64,000 bases of DNA from Variovorax sp. PAMC28562 (GTDB taxonomy: Bacteria; Pseudomonadota; Gammaproteobacteria; Burkholderiales; Burkholderiaceae_C): contig NZ_CP060296.1 of the NCBI RefSeq assembly GCF_014303735.1, forward strand, positions 1,375,501-1,439,500, in the 5' to 3' direction. The notes under the pieces were generated by a model that saw only the letters and a program-made list of their open reading frames with translations, was not told the DNA's origin and ran no database searches. This document shows positions 42,683 through 54,346 of the stretch, in pieces; the stretch's first letter is position 1, and the number at the start of each line of letters is the position of its first letter. The position numbers were made by a program, and so were the translations under genes.

Positions 42683-43372
42683 ATGGCTGAGTTGACTGAA
42701 TTGAATGAGGCTGGCAGTTCGGTCGCGCTGGACTTCGTGCAGTTCGCGATCGATTCCGGGGTGCTGCGCTTCGGCGAATTCAAGACCAAGGCCGGTCGCA
42801 TGAGTCCCTACTTTTTCAACGCGGGCCTGTTCGACGACGGCGCCAAGCTGATGCGGCTGGCTGAATTCTATGCAGACCGGTTGATCGAAAGCGGCATCGA
42901 GTTCGACATGATCTTCGGCCCGGCCTACAAGGGCATTCCATTGGGGGCGACGGTGGCGGCGGAGCTGGCGCGGCGTGGCCGCAACGTGCCGTTTGCCTAC
43001 AACCGCAAGGAAGCCAAGGACCATGGCGAGGGCGGGACGCTGGTCGGTGCGCCGCTTGCGGGTCGCGTGCTGATCGTCGACGACGTCATGTCCGCCGGCA
43101 CTGCGGTGCGCGAATCGATCGCGGCCATCGAGGCTGCCGGCGCGGTCGCGCACGGCGTGGTCATAGCGCTCGACCGACAAGAAAAAGCGACGGAGAACGG
43201 CATCGATGTCGACCACAGCGCTGTGCAATATGTACGCAATCAGCTCGGCATGGCGGTGGTGGCCATCTCCACGTTGAACGACTTGCTACATTACCTCTCG
43301 GAACGCGCAGACCCTTCGCTGGGCGTTCATCGCGAGGGAGTTATGGCTTACCGACAGCGCTACGGCGCCTGA
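42683..43372 (+). CDS. pyrE: Orotate phosphoribosyltransferase
   Basis: Enzyme of 229 residues converting orotate and PRPP to OMP in pyrimidine synthesis. The PRPP-binding motif [13 protein letters not shown] lies at about 131-143 and the orotate-binding region F-N-A-G-L-F-D near residue 50, with F-G-P-A-Y-K-G-I-P and [11 protein letters not shown] between them. AAAGGA precedes the ATG. The length is close to the E. coli enzyme (213) with a slightly longer C-terminus. Confidence 0.96.
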   Translation: MAELTELNEAGSSVALDFVQFAIDSGVLRFGEFKTKAGRMSPYFFNAGLFDDGAKLMRLAEFYADRLIESGIEFDMIFGPAYKGIPLGATVAAELARRGRNVPFAYNRKEAKDHGEGGTLVGAPLAGRVLIVDDVMSAGTAVRESIAAIEAAGAVAHGVVIALDRQEKATENGIDVDHSAVQYVRNQLGMAVVAISTLNDLLHYLSERADPSLGVHREGVMAYRQRYGA

Positions 43373-43405
43373 GCTTTTTCGGTCGGCTGAAAGACAGGAT
43401 TTCTG

Positions 43406-44074
43406 GTGCGCACACATAATTTTTTCGCGATCTTGTCTTCAATCCTGTTGCTCGTTGGAGGGACTGCAAACGCGCAGACGACAGCCAACTCGGGCGGTCC
43501 GAGCGGCGGCATCTACAGCTGCACCGATTCGCGCGGCCGCATCATCACCGCCGATCGCCCGATTGCAGATTGCATCGACCGCGAGCAGCGCGAACTCAAC
43601 CCGAGCGGCACCACGCGCCGCACCGTCGAGCCGACTTACACCGCACGAGAATCGGCCGAGCGCGAGGAGCGCGCGAGGCAGCAGTCGCTGCTTCAGGCGC
43701 GCCAGCTCGAAGAGCGGCGACGGGAACGCGCGCTGCTGGTCCGATACCCCAACGCCGCGGCGCACAACCGGGAGCGCGCCGAGGCACTCGTGCAGATCGA
43801 CGCTGTGACCCAGGCAGCAAAGAAGCGCCTGGCCGAGCTGTCCGACGAGCGCAAGAAAATCGACGAAGAGCTCGAGTTCTACAAAAGCGACATCGGCCGT
43901 GCCCCGGGTGCCGTGCGTCGCAAGCTCGACGACAACGTGCAGAGCATGGCGGTGCAAAACCGCTTTGTCAGCGACCAGGAAGACGAGAAGAAGCGGGTGA
44001 ATTCGCGCTTCGATGACGAGCGAATCAAGCTGCGCCAACTCTGGACATCAGACGCTGGCGGCACGGCGAAATAG
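43406..44074 (+). CDS. Periplasmic DUF4124-type protein with coiled coil
   Basis: Secreted protein of 222 residues, start GTG. A signal peptide (I-L-S-S-I-L-L-L-V-G-G-T-A-N-A-Q) is followed by a short DUF4124-like module (I-Y-S-C-T-D-S-R-G-R-I-I-T-A-D-R-P) with two cysteines, and then a charged helical region of about 140 residues rich in Arg, Glu and Lys that should form a coiled coil. Function is unknown; such proteins are common in betaproteobacteria. It follows pyrE by 33 bases and may share its transcript. Confidence 0.85.
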   Translation: MRTHNFFAILSSILLLVGGTANAQTTANSGGPSGGIYSCTDSRGRIITADRPIADCIDREQRELNPSGTTRRTVEPTYTARESAEREERARQQSLLQARQLEERRRERALLVRYPNAAAHNRERAEALVQIDAVTQAAKKRLAELSDERKKIDEELEFYKSDIGRAPGAVRRKLDDNVQSMAVQNRFVSDQEDEKKRVNSRFDDERIKLRQLWTSDAGGTAK

Positions 44075-44106
44075 CCGACGCTCCCGCGGGCGCCGGCTCT
44101 GCTGCG

Positions 44107-45621
<1,515 letters not shown>

Positions 45622-45622
45622 C

Positions 45623-47113
45623 TCAAAAGCCCTCCGGCGTACGTGTGTGCCAATCGGTCGCTTGTTGAAAACGATGCGCTGCATTCAGCAACTTCGCTTC
45701 GCCGAAATAGTTTCCGATCAATTGAAGGCCAACGGGCATGTGCCCATCGAAACCGGCCGGCAGGCTCATGCCCGGCAGGCCGGCGAGCGAGGCGGGGAGG
45801 GTGAAGATGTCGGCCAGGTAGTCGGCGACAGGGTCGTTGCCATGCTCGCCGAACTTCCACGCGACCGTGGGTGCCACCGGGCCGGCGATGACGTCGCATT
45901 GCGCGAAGGCCTGCTGGAAATCGTCGGCGATCATGCGGCGCACCTTTTGCGCCTGCAGGTAGTAAGCGTCGTAATAGCCGTGGCTCAGCACGTAGGTGCC
46001 GATCATGATGCGGCGCTTGACCTCGTCGCCGAAGCCTTCTTCGCGCGTCTTGCCGTACATGTCGGCCAGGTCTCTGTACTGCTTGGCGCGATGACCAAAC
46101 TTGACGCCGTCGAAGCGGCTCAGGTTGCTCGAGGCTTCGGCCGCGGCAATGATGTAGTAGACCGGAATCGACAGTTCGGTGCGCGGCAAGCTCACCTCGA
46201 CGCGGCGGGCACCTAGCTTCTCGTATTCGGCAAGCGCTGCATCGACCGCAGCGCGCACGCCGGGCGCCACGCCATCGCCCAGAAACTCCTTGGGCACGCC
46301 GATGCGCAGGCCATCGAGCGAAGCATCGAGCGAGCGCGAATAGTTCTCGGCTGGGCGGTCGATCGATGTCGAGTCGCGGTCGAGATCGGGTCCACACAGG
46401 GCCGACAGCAGCAAGGCGCAGTCTTCAGCCGAGCGGGCCATCGGGCCGGCCTGATCCAGGCTCGACGCAAAGGCCACCATGCCGTAGCGCGAAGCGCGGC
46501 CGTAGGTCGGCTTGATGCCGGTCACGCCGCAGAAGGATGCGGGCTGGCGGATCGAGCCGCCGGTGTCGGTGCCGGTGGCGGCCGGCGCCAGTCGCGCGGC
46601 CACGGCCGCTGCACTGCCGCCGGACGAGCCACCCGGAATGCGCGCCCGATCCCATGGGTTTTGCACCGGCACGGCCTTGTCGTGGCCGACCGCAGGCACG
46701 GCGACGTTCTCGTTGGCCGAGCCCATGGCGAACTCGTCGCAGCTGAGCTTGCCGAGCGTCACGGTGCCGGCCTCGGCCAGCTTGCGCACCACGGTCGCAT
46801 CGAAAGGGGATCGGTAGCCGGCCAGGATGCGTGAGCCCGCGGTGGTCGGGAAGTCGAGCGTCACGAAGATGTCTTTGTGCGCGATCGGCACGCCGGCGAG
46901 GGCCGGTGCGTTGCCGGCCGCCATCGATGCATCGGCTGCACGGGCCTGGGCCAACGTGACCTCCGGGTCGACCGCGACGAAGGCGCCGAGCGATTCGTGC
47001 GCCTTCATGCGGCCGAGAAAGTGTTGCGCGGCTTCGACGGCCGAGACTTCGCGGGACGCGAATGCACGGGCTAGTTCGGCCACGCCTTTTTCGTGAATCT
47101 GCGTGCCGCTCAT
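45623..47113 (-). CDS. gatA: Asp-tRNA(Asn)/Glu-tRNA(Gln) amidotransferase subunit A
   Basis: Glutamine amidase subunit of 496 residues. The amidase triad is K80 (I-A-H-K-D), the cis serine in G-G-S-S-G-G-S (161-167) and nucleophile S187 in T-D-T-G-G-S-I-R. It releases ammonia for GatB, so Gln-tRNA and/or Asn-tRNA are made by transamidation. The ATG at 47113 overlaps the gatC stop by four bases. It belongs to the same enzyme superfamily as the AtzE and AtzF proteins of the catabolic cluster but clusters with housekeeping genes. Confidence 0.96.
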   Translation of the reverse strand: MSGTQIHEKGVAELARAFASREVSAVEAAQHFLGRMKAHESLGAFVAVDPEVTLAQARAADASMAAGNAPALAGVPIAHKDIFVTLDFPTTAGSRILAGYRSPFDATVVRKLAEAGTVTLGKLSCDEFAMGSANENVAVPAVGHDKAVPVQNPWDRARIPGGSSGGSAAAVAARLAPAATGTDTGGSIRQPASFCGVTGIKPTYGRASRYGMVAFASSLDQAGPMARSAEDCALLLSALCGPDLDRDSTSIDRPAENYSRSLDASLDGLRIGVPKEFLGDGVAPGVRAAVDAALAEYEKLGARRVEVSLPRTELSIPVYYIIAAAEASSNLSRFDGVKFGHRAKQYRDLADMYGKTREEGFGDEVKRRIMIGTYVLSHGYYDAYYLQAQKVRRMIADDFQQAFAQCDVIAGPVAPTVAWKFGEHGNDPVADYLADIFTLPASLAGLPGMSLPAGFDGHMPVGLQLIGNYFGEAKLLNAAHRFQQATDWHTRTPEGF

Positions 47114-47409
47114 TCGATCACCTTCGGCACCAGAAACAGGCCTGCCTCGACGGCGGGTGCACTTCTTTGATTGGCTTCGCGGTTGTTCGGCTCGCTCACC
47201 ACGTCGTCGCGCAGGCGCAGCGTGATGTCTTCGATGGCGGCCACCGGATGCGCCAAGGGCTCGATTCCTGCGGTGTCGACGGCGCGCATCCGCTCGACCA
47301 GTTCGAAAAAGCCGTTGATCTGGCCTTGCAGGCGCTCGCTCTCGTCGGGGGCGAGTTGCAAGCGCGCCAGCGAAGCGATGCGCGCAATATCGGAAGCGGA
47401 AAGTGACAT
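47110..47409 (-). CDS. gatC: Asp-tRNA(Asn)/Glu-tRNA(Gln) amidotransferase subunit C
   Basis: Small subunit of 99 residues that wraps and stabilises GatA. The typical N-terminus [14 protein letters not shown] and the later [12 protein letters not shown] and R-D-D-V-V-S-E-P are present. It heads the gatCAB operon and is divergent from mreB, with 214 bases between the starts, as in many Burkholderiales. The ATG at 47409 fits the family; upstream extension would add a non-conserved segment. Confidence 0.95.
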   Translation of the reverse strand: MSLSASDIARIASLARLQLAPDESERLQGQINGFFELVERMRAVDTAGIEPLAHPVAAIEDITLRLRDDVVSEPNNREANQRSAPAVEAGLFLVPKVIE

Positions 47410-47476
47410 CGGGAGAGTGGCTTGGTCCGGTGAAAGCACCGGTGGCATTGCATCCTTCGGGGGCGTGCAAACGTGA

Positions 47477-48667
<1,191 letters not shown>

Positions 48668-48797
48668 GGTCGCTCGCGCCCAGGTCGCGCGCACTTCGTG
48701 TCGCGCTCCCACCCCCGGCCGGGGACGCTGCCAGCGTCACGGCAAAGCCGGTTCCACGGCAGCCCTGAAACCAGCCACTCGTGTGGCATAAAGCGCC

Positions 48798-49790
48798 ATG
48801 CCGCTCGGTACCCTTGACCGCACCGCCCCGCCCCTCTTCAACCAGGGGCCGTCGGCACTCAGCAAGCTGGTCTTTTTCAGCGCGCTGTCGCTGTTCCTGA
48901 TGGTGGCCGATGCCCGGTTCCACATCGTGCAACCGCTGCGCGCGGCCATCGGTGCCGTGCTGTATCCGGTGCAGTGGCTGGCACTGAAACCGGTGCAAGC
49001 GATGGTTGGCGGTGGTCGTTACCTCGAAGATCTGCAAACGGCGCAGAGCGGCGAATCCGATGCGCGTAAGGCGCTGGCGGTGCAGTCTGAGCGCGCCAGC
49101 CAGTCCGACACCCTGCTGCAAGAAAACTCGCGGCTGCGGTCGTTGCTCGAACTGCGCACGAGCACGCCGACGCCATCGCGTGCGGCCGAGGTTCTCTATG
49201 ACGCAGCCGACCCCTACACCCGCAAAGTCGTGATCGACCAGGGCATGACGCACGGCATTGCCGCGGGCTCGCCGGTCATCGACGAGCACGGGGTGCTGGG
49301 TCAGGTCACGCAGGTGCAGCCCTTCACCAGCGAGATCACGCTGGTGATCGATCGCGACCTGGCGATTCCGGTGCAGAACACCCGTACCGGCGCACGCAGC
49401 GTGGCGTTCGGCGATGCCAATGCGCACGGCGGCGGGCTCGAGCTGCGCTTCATGGCCGCGAACTCGGACTTGCAAGAGGGCGATCTGCTGTCGACCAGCG
49501 GCGTCGACGGCGTCTATCCGGCGGGCTTGCCTGTCGCAAAGATCGACCGTATCGAGCGCCGCGCCGACTCCGCTTTCGCGCGCATCCATTGCCTGCCACT
49601 GGCCCATGTGAGCTCGGCGCGCTATGTGCTGGTGCTGGCGCCGACCGGTGCCAACACGCCGCCGAAGCCGGCACCGTCCGCCGCGCCGGCGGCTGCGGCG
49701 GCCGCGAAGAAAAAGGCCGACAAGGCAGCGGAAAAAGCAGCTGAGAAGAAGCCCGCCGCCAAGCCGAAACCCAAGGAACGCCAACCATGA
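48798..49790 (+). CDS. mreC: Rod-shape determining protein MreC
   Basis: Bitopic periplasmic protein of 330 residues. It has a membrane helix near residues 22-40, a coiled coil at about 70-115, and a two-lobed beta domain with V-V-I-D-Q-G and L-L-S-T-S-G-V-D-G-V-Y-P-A-G. The C-terminus from about residue 285 is a low-complexity Ala/Lys/Pro tail absent from compact MreC proteins; it is common in this bacterial group. It follows mreB by 130 bases and overlaps mreD by four. Confidence 0.95.
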   Translation: MPLGTLDRTAPPLFNQGPSALSKLVFFSALSLFLMVADARFHIVQPLRAAIGAVLYPVQWLALKPVQAMVGGGRYLEDLQTAQSGESDARKALAVQSERASQSDTLLQENSRLRSLLELRTSTPTPSRAAEVLYDAADPYTRKVVIDQGMTHGIAAGSPVIDEHGVLGQVTQVQPFTSEITLVIDRDLAIPVQNTRTGARSVAFGDANAHGGGLELRFMAANSDLQEGDLLSTSGVDGVYPAGLPVAKIDRIERRADSAFARIHCLPLAHVSSARYVLVLAPTGANTPPKPAPSAAPAAAAAAKKKADKAAEKAAEKKPAAKPKPKERQP

Positions 49791-50308
49791 TCATGCGACC
49801 CGGCCAGCAGCAGTTGCTGCTCCCCCTCAGTCCGCTTTTCATGTGGACCAGCCTGTTCGTGGCGCTGCTGCTCAACATGATCCCGATTGGGCGCGCAGCC
49901 TGGACGCCCGACCTGCTGGCGCTTGCCATCGTCTTCTGGAGCGTGCACCAGCCGACCCGCATCGGCATCGGCGTCGCGTTCGCTTTCGGTCTGGTGATGG
50001 ACGTGCATCAATCGGCGATGCTCGGCCAGCATGCGTTGTCGTACACCACGCTGGGCTACTTCGCGATCGCGATTCATCGGCGGCTGCTCTGGTATCCGGT
50101 GGCCTCGCAGGCGCTGCAAGTGCTGCCGCTCTTCGCGCTGTCGCACGTCATCGAACTGGCCATTCGCATGATCGGTGGCGGCGTGTTCCCCGGGTGGAAC
50201 CTGATGGTGTCGCCGGTCATCGAAACCGTCCTCTGGCCGTTGGCGAGCGTGCTGTTGCTGGCGCCCCAGCGTCGCACGCCCGAGCCCGACGCCAACCGTC
50301 CGCTGTGA
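49787..50308 (+). CDS. mreD: Rod-shape determining protein MreD
   Basis: Small membrane protein of 173 residues with five to six helices. Landmarks are P-D-L-L-A-L-A-I-V-F-W, P-T-R-I-G-I-G-V-A-F-A-F-G-L-V-M-D-V and A-L-S-Y-T-T-L-G-Y-F, typical of MreD. It bridges MreC to the elongasome. Its ATG overlaps the mreC stop (ATGA), indicating translational coupling. Confidence 0.94.
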   Translation: MIMRPGQQQLLLPLSPLFMWTSLFVALLLNMIPIGRAAWTPDLLALAIVFWSVHQPTRIGIGVAFAFGLVMDVHQSAMLGQHALSYTTLGYFAIAIHRRLLWYPVASQALQVLPLFALSHVIELAIRMIGGGVFPGWNLMVSPVIETVLWPLASVLLLAPQRRTPEPDANRPL

Positions 50309-50380
50309 GCAACGCTCGAGCCTGTTCGATCTGCCTTCGATTTGCCCTGACGCGGCATCCCGCCTAAGCTCGTTTGCCCC

Positions 50381-52351
50381 ATGACTGAAATACGCAACGT
50401 CGCTGCCGAGGTCGCGCGCTTCAAGCGCCGCGTCATCGTCACCGGGCTCGCGGTGCTGGTGGCTTTCGGCCTGCTGTGCATGCGGCTCGTGTACCTGCAA
50501 GTCGTGCGGCACGAAGACCTGGCCGAACAGGCTGAAAATAACCGCACGGCCGTTGTGCCGGTGGTGCCCAACCGGGGCCTCATCCTCGACCGCAACGGCA
50601 TCATCCTGGCGTCGAACTACTCGGCCTACACGCTGGAGATCACGCCGTCGAAGGCTGTCGATGTCGACGCGACGATCGATGGCCTGGCCGAGGTGGTCGA
50701 TGTCACGCCGCGCGACCGACGCCGCTTCAAGCGCCTGCGCGAAGACTCGCGCAGCTTCGATTCGGTGCCGATTCGCACACGCCTGAGCGACGAAGAGGTG
50801 GCGCGATTCGCGGCGCAGCGCTATCGCTTTCCGGGTGTAGAGATCAAGGCGCGGCTCTTTCGAAACTACCCCAACGGCGAGATCGCGAGCCACGTGCTCG
50901 GCTATATCGGCCGCATCAACCAGACCGAAAAAGCGGCGATGGAAGATTGGGAAGACGAGGACTTCGCCAACTACAAAGGCACCGAATACATCGGCAAGCT
51001 CGGCGTCGAGCAAAGCTACGAGAAAGAGTTGCACGGCCTGACGGGCGTCGAGCAGATGGAAACCTCGGCTGGTGGCCGCGCTGTGCGGCGATTGGCGGGC
51101 CATCCAGCCACGCCCGGCAACACCGTCATGCTGGCGCTCGACATCAAGCTGCAGAAGATGGTCGAGGACATGTTCGGTGACCGGCGCGGCGCGCTGGTGG
51201 CGATCGACCCCAAGACCGGCGAAGTTCTGGCCTTCGTCAGCAAGCCGACCTTCGACCCCAATCTGTTCGTCGAAGGCATCGACACCGAGAGCTGGAAAGA
51301 ACTGAGCGAGTCGCTCGACAAGCCGCTGTTGAACCGTGCGCTGCGCGGCACCTACCCGCCCGGCTCTACCTACAAGCCCTTCATGGCACTGGCTGCTCTG
51401 CAGACCGGCAAGCGCGGGCCGAACGTGATCGTGAACGACCCCGGCTACTACAACTTTGCCGGGCACCGCTTCGGCAGCCCCGAGGGCAACCTGGGCGGCG
51501 TCGACATGCGGCGCGCCATCCAGCTGTCGAGCAACATCTATTTCTATTCGCTCGCCAACGATATGGGCGTCGACCTGATTCACGACTTCATGAAGCCACT
51601 CGGCTTCGGGCAGATCACCGGCATCGATCTGAGTGGCGAATTGCGCGGCGTGCTGCCGAGCCAGGAATGGAAGCGCAACGCCTACAAGCGGCCCGAGGCC
51701 AAGAAGTGGTATGCCGGTGAAACCATTTCGCTCGGTATCGGCCAGGGCTACAACAGCTTCACGATGCTGCAGCTGGCGCAGGCGACGTCGATCGTGGCCG
51801 ACGGCGGCATCAAGCACCAGCCGCATCTCGTGCTGGGCACGCGTGACACGGTCACCGGCCAGATGACGTCGGTGGTGCAGCCGCCGGCCATCAACCTCGG
51901 CTTCAGCGCGGCCAACGTGTCGGTGGTGCGCGATGGATTGATGGCGGTGATCTCGGCCGGCACGGCGCGCAGTGTGTTCGGCGGCGCAGGCTACGTTGCA
52001 GCAGGCAAGACCGGCACCGCACAGGCCGTGACGCAGGCACAAAACACGAAGTACAACGCCAAGTCCCTCGAAGAGCACCAGCGCGACCACGCTTTGTTCA
52101 TGGCGTTCGCGCCGGCCAATGACCCGAAAATCGCGGTGGCGGTGGTGGTCGAAAACGCAGGTTGGGGCGCCGGTGCCGCAGCCCCCATCGCGCGCCGGGT
52201 GTTCGACTACTGGTTGATGGACCAGTACCCGAGCGAAGCCGACATGGAAGCCATCAAGACCGGCAAGGCAGCGGCGCCCATGGGCAAGCCACGCGTCGCC
52301 AGCGAAGTCGCCTGGCCGACTGTGGCCGCGACGCCGGCGACTGCGCCCTGA
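50381..52351 (+). CDS. mrdA: Penicillin-binding protein 2 (elongation transpeptidase)
   Basis: Class B penicillin-binding protein of 656 residues that crosslinks peptidoglycan during lateral growth. One membrane helix lies at about 18-36. The pedestal domain follows, then the transpeptidase with S329-T-Y-K332 in P-P-G-S-T-Y-K-P, S-S-N in the second motif and K-T-G-T in A-A-G-K-T-G-T-A-Q-A. It is a target of beta-lactams such as mecillinam. It lies 72 bases after mreD. The partner gene rodA, which usually follows mrdA, is not here; the next gene is a convergent peroxidase. Confidence 0.96.
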   Translation: MTEIRNVAAEVARFKRRVIVTGLAVLVAFGLLCMRLVYLQVVRHEDLAEQAENNRTAVVPVVPNRGLILDRNGIILASNYSAYTLEITPSKAVDVDATIDGLAEVVDVTPRDRRRFKRLREDSRSFDSVPIRTRLSDEEVARFAAQRYRFPGVEIKARLFRNYPNGEIASHVLGYIGRINQTEKAAMEDWEDEDFANYKGTEYIGKLGVEQSYEKELHGLTGVEQMETSAGGRAVRRLAGHPATPGNTVMLALDIKLQKMVEDMFGDRRGALVAIDPKTGEVLAFVSKPTFDPNLFVEGIDTESWKELSESLDKPLLNRALRGTYPPGSTYKPFMALAALQTGKRGPNVIVNDPGYYNFAGHRFGSPEGNLGGVDMRRAIQLSSNIYFYSLANDMGVDLIHDFMKPLGFGQITGIDLSGELRGVLPSQEWKRNAYKRPEAKKWYAGETISLGIGQGYNSFTMLQLAQATSIVADGGIKHQPHLVLGTRDTVTGQMTSVVQPPAINLGFSAANVSVVRDGLMAVISAGTARSVFGGAGYVAAGKTGTAQAVTQAQNTKYNAKSLEEHQRDHALFMAFAPANDPKIAVAVVVENAGWGAGAAAPIARRVFDYWLMDQYPSEADMEAIKTGKAAAPMGKPRVASEVAWPTVAATPATAP

Positions 52352-52385
52352 TCCACCGCTCCCTGCCACGTACCCAGAGGACCGC

Positions 52386-53840
52386 CTAGAGGTTCTTCAG
52401 GAAGGTCAGGCTGGGCGAAAAAAAGTACTCGCCGCCTTTCATTTTCACGAAACCTGCGAACGGCGCATTGTTGGCAAAGCCTTCCGCTGTGTCGTCCCAG
52501 GTCTTGGGCAGCTTTTGGTCGCCCGGATTGTTGGTTCCTTGGCCGATGACCGGATCGATACCGTGCGGGCTGCCGGGCTGCAGCGGAAACTGCGTGAGGT
52601 TGACCCAGGTTTGCTGGGTGAATTTGAACTGGTCGCCAATCTTGTGGTTGTAGGCCATGAACAGGAGGCCCACGCCACCTGTCGGCAACGAGGGCGCCAC
52701 GTCGGCGGTGAACTCGGCCAGGCTGCCGGAATCGGGCAGCTCCGACGGATGCACATCGCGTTTGACGTCTTCGTACGGAATGCCGCGTCGCGCCATCAGG
52801 TGCATGCGTTCGAGCGCCGGCGTCTCGGCGTTGCCGCTGCCGCGCGGGTTGGTCTTGCGGATGTGACCATGAAACGGGCAACGCGCGCCGGCATCGCCGT
52901 CGTAGTTGAAGTTATTCGGCGGGTCGTCGCCCCGTGCGTCTTTGGAGAGCGTCACTGGCGTGCCGTCTTCGAAGCGGCCGACGATCATCGCGCCGGCGAG
53001 TTCACGGTCCTCGCCTTCGAGCTCCAGCACGTCCGCAATCTCCTGCTCTCGCGTCTTGAATCCGCGCACGTCCTGTTCGAGTTTGCGGAATACGAAGAAG
53101 CTGCCGAAGGAGAACGTGTCGGTCACGCCGGGGTCGTCGACCAGCGCCAGCTTGAGCGGAAAGCCCGGGTCCCAGCGCGATGAGCCGGTGGCGGAGGTCT
53201 CGGCGTCGATGTCTTCCTGCAGCATCAGGGGTTGGCTGCGGCCGTCGACGTACCCGAAGTTTTCAATGCCGTCCCCGCGCGCATTCTTCAGGGCGCGGCC
53301 ATGCTGGACGTGGACGATGGTGCCGCCCGCGTCTTCGATGAGCCCTTTGACCTTTGCGGCCAGTGCGGCCGTCTTGCCCTCCGTTTCGTCGGCTGCGAGC
53401 ACCATGCCATGGATATCGCCCTGGAACGGCGTTTCCCAAGTGGTGACGGCCGGGTCGGCAAGCGCTGAAATGCTGCCGGCAGCCTTCATGCCGCCGCGGA
53501 AATCTGTGTCGGTCGGGGCGCTCGCGGCAAGGCCGAGCGCCTGGTAGCCGGTAAAGCTCAGCGCCAGGTGCACGAACGGACCACCGCCGTCGCACTTCTT
53601 GCTCGCCTTGAATTTTTCCGCGTCGAGCAATTGCCGATGGGCGCTGACGACATGAAAGTTCGCGAGGTCGCGCAGCATGCGTTTCGAGTCTTTTGCTGCC
53701 GGGCCGAACTTGAAGAAGATATCGGCAGTCGACTCTCGTCCGTGGCCCTTGAGGATATTGCCCTGCAGGGCCTGCAGCAACTTGAGCTCGTCCGAGTCGG
53801 CCTTTTTCCAGGCGAGCGGTTTGGTCAGATGAATCGGCAT
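52386..53840 (-). CDS. Dye-decolorizing (DyP-type) peroxidase
   Basis: Heme peroxidase of 484 residues, nearer to the large class C/D (fungal-like) DyPs than to the short EfeB type. The catalytic aspartate is D199 in G-Y-V-D-G-R-S, the proximal heme ligand H326 lies in C-P-F-H-G-H-I-R-K-T-N-P-R, and R333 in the same motif contributes to the heme pocket. No signal peptide is seen, so it should be cytoplasmic unless carried by a partner. Such enzymes oxidise dyes, phenolics and lignin-related compounds. It is a single gene convergent with mrdA; nothing adjacent suggests an encapsulin. Confidence 0.92.
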   Translation of the reverse strand: MPIHLTKPLAWKKADSDELKLLQALQGNILKGHGRESTADIFFKFGPAAKDSKRMLRDLANFHVVSAHRQLLDAEKFKASKKCDGGGPFVHLALSFTGYQALGLAASAPTDTDFRGGMKAAGSISALADPAVTTWETPFQGDIHGMVLAADETEGKTAALAAKVKGLIEDAGGTIVHVQHGRALKNARGDGIENFGYVDGRSQPLMLQEDIDAETSATGSSRWDPGFPLKLALVDDPGVTDTFSFGSFFVFRKLEQDVRGFKTREQEIADVLELEGEDRELAGAMIVGRFEDGTPVTLSKDARGDDPPNNFNYDGDAGARCPFHGHIRKTNPRGSGNAETPALERMHLMARRGIPYEDVKRDVHPSELPDSGSLAEFTADVAPSLPTGGVGLLFMAYNHKIGDQFKFTQQTWVNLTQFPLQPGSPHGIDPVIGQGTNNPGDQKLPKTWDDTAEGFANNAPFAGFVKMKGGEYFFSPSLTFLKNL

Positions 53841-54048
53841 GACGAAATCTCCTGTGAGTGGGGGATTTCAGTCTAGGAAGCCGTCTTGCCGTCCACATCC
53901 GCCGGATGGTGGAACCATCGCGACGGCCTCGAAGGCAGATGGTCTAGCACCGTCGGAAAGGTAGAAGGCCGTTTGTTGGTGAGTGCTGACCATCTGGCCA
54001 GGACCTGCGGTAGCTATATGCCGCCATGCAAGCGTTTGTTGAACGCGC

Positions 54049-54075
54049 AAAAAAAAGCGCCGACCAGCGGCGCTT
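54049..54075 (-). terminator. Intrinsic terminator on the minus strand
   Basis: An 8-bp stem AAGCGCCG / CGGCGCTT with loop ACCAG is followed, reading the minus strand, by eight T residues. There is no T-run on the other side, so it works in one direction. No annotated gene is transcribed into it, which implies a transcript starting between here and amt. Confidence 0.75.
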
Positions 54076-54200
54076 CGAAAAGGTATTCAGGCGTCTCGAA
54101 TGGAGCCTTGAATATTTATTGTTCAACAGTCGGAAGCTTTGTCTCCTCAGACCCTCGACAGCCGGGACGTGCCCGCTTGCGAGTGGCGAGACTTTAGGTT
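54076..54200 (-). ncRNA. Candidate small RNA ending at the orphan terminator
   Basis: The minus strand upstream of the terminator has no credible reading frame but contains short hairpins (for example CGGG-CACGT-CCCG and TTGAA-N9-TTCAA). Its 5' end is not determined; the upper boundary here is only indicative. Divergence from the sigma-54-driven amt suggests a possible link to nitrogen control. No known sRNA family was recognised. Confidence 0.3.
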
Positions 54201-54202
54201 GT

Positions 54203-54219
54203 CGCACCGAGGTAGTGCA
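54203..54219. promoter_or_regulatory. NtrC-like enhancer site upstream of amt
   Basis: Read on the minus strand it is TGCACTA-CCT-CGGTGCG, matching the NtrC consensus TGCACCA-N3-TGGTGCA at 11 of 14 defined positions. Its centre is about 107 bases before the predicted transcription start, a usual distance for this activator. Confidence 0.55.
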
Positions 54220-54250
54220 TTAGGAGTAACCCGCTCTAAAGCGTGCACGG

Positions 54251-54266
54251 CGTCACGTTGGTGACG
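54251..54266. promoter_or_regulatory. Perfect palindrome CGTCAC-GTTG-GTGACG
   Basis: Six-base arms around a four-base spacer, placed between the NtrC-like site and the sigma-54 promoter. It may be a binding site for a second regulator or integration factor. It does not fit NtrC spacing. Confidence 0.4.
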
Positions 54267-54292
54267 TGAGTTTGTTTCTGGAAGTTAACAAA

Positions 54293-54308
54293 TGGCACGA
54301 CTCGTGCA
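54293..54308 (+). promoter_or_regulatory. Sigma-54 promoter of the ammonium transporter gene
   Basis: TGGCACG-ACTC-GTGC-A, with -24 GG (54294-54295) and -12 GC (54306-54307) at standard spacing and one mismatch. Transcription would start near 54318, leaving a leader of about 29 bases before the ATG at 54347. This rules out the earlier in-frame GTG at 54266. Confidence 0.75.
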
Positions 54309-54346
54309 GGCGAAGAGTGTCCCAAATCCCCGATTGGCTTTTTCCG

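Larger units (their letters stand above)
53841..54346. other. Regulatory region between DyP peroxidase and ammonium transporter
   Basis: About 500 bases without a protein gene that I can support; the small frames here lack initiation signals and family resemblance. It contains, in order, the leader of the peroxidase gene, a minus-strand terminator (54049-54075), a stretch that may encode a small RNA, an NtrC-like site, a palindrome and a sigma-54 promoter for amt. Confidence 0.7.

Noticed and set aside
49622..52369. A 915-codon minus-strand frame across mreC, mreD and mrdA
   Set aside because: It runs antisense to three unmistakable cell-shape genes and shows no recognisable protein feature.
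54266..54346. Upstream GTG start for amt, adding 27 residues
   Set aside because: The sigma-54 promoter lies within this extension, the added residues are hydrophilic and unlike Amt N-termini, and ATG 54347 fits the family.
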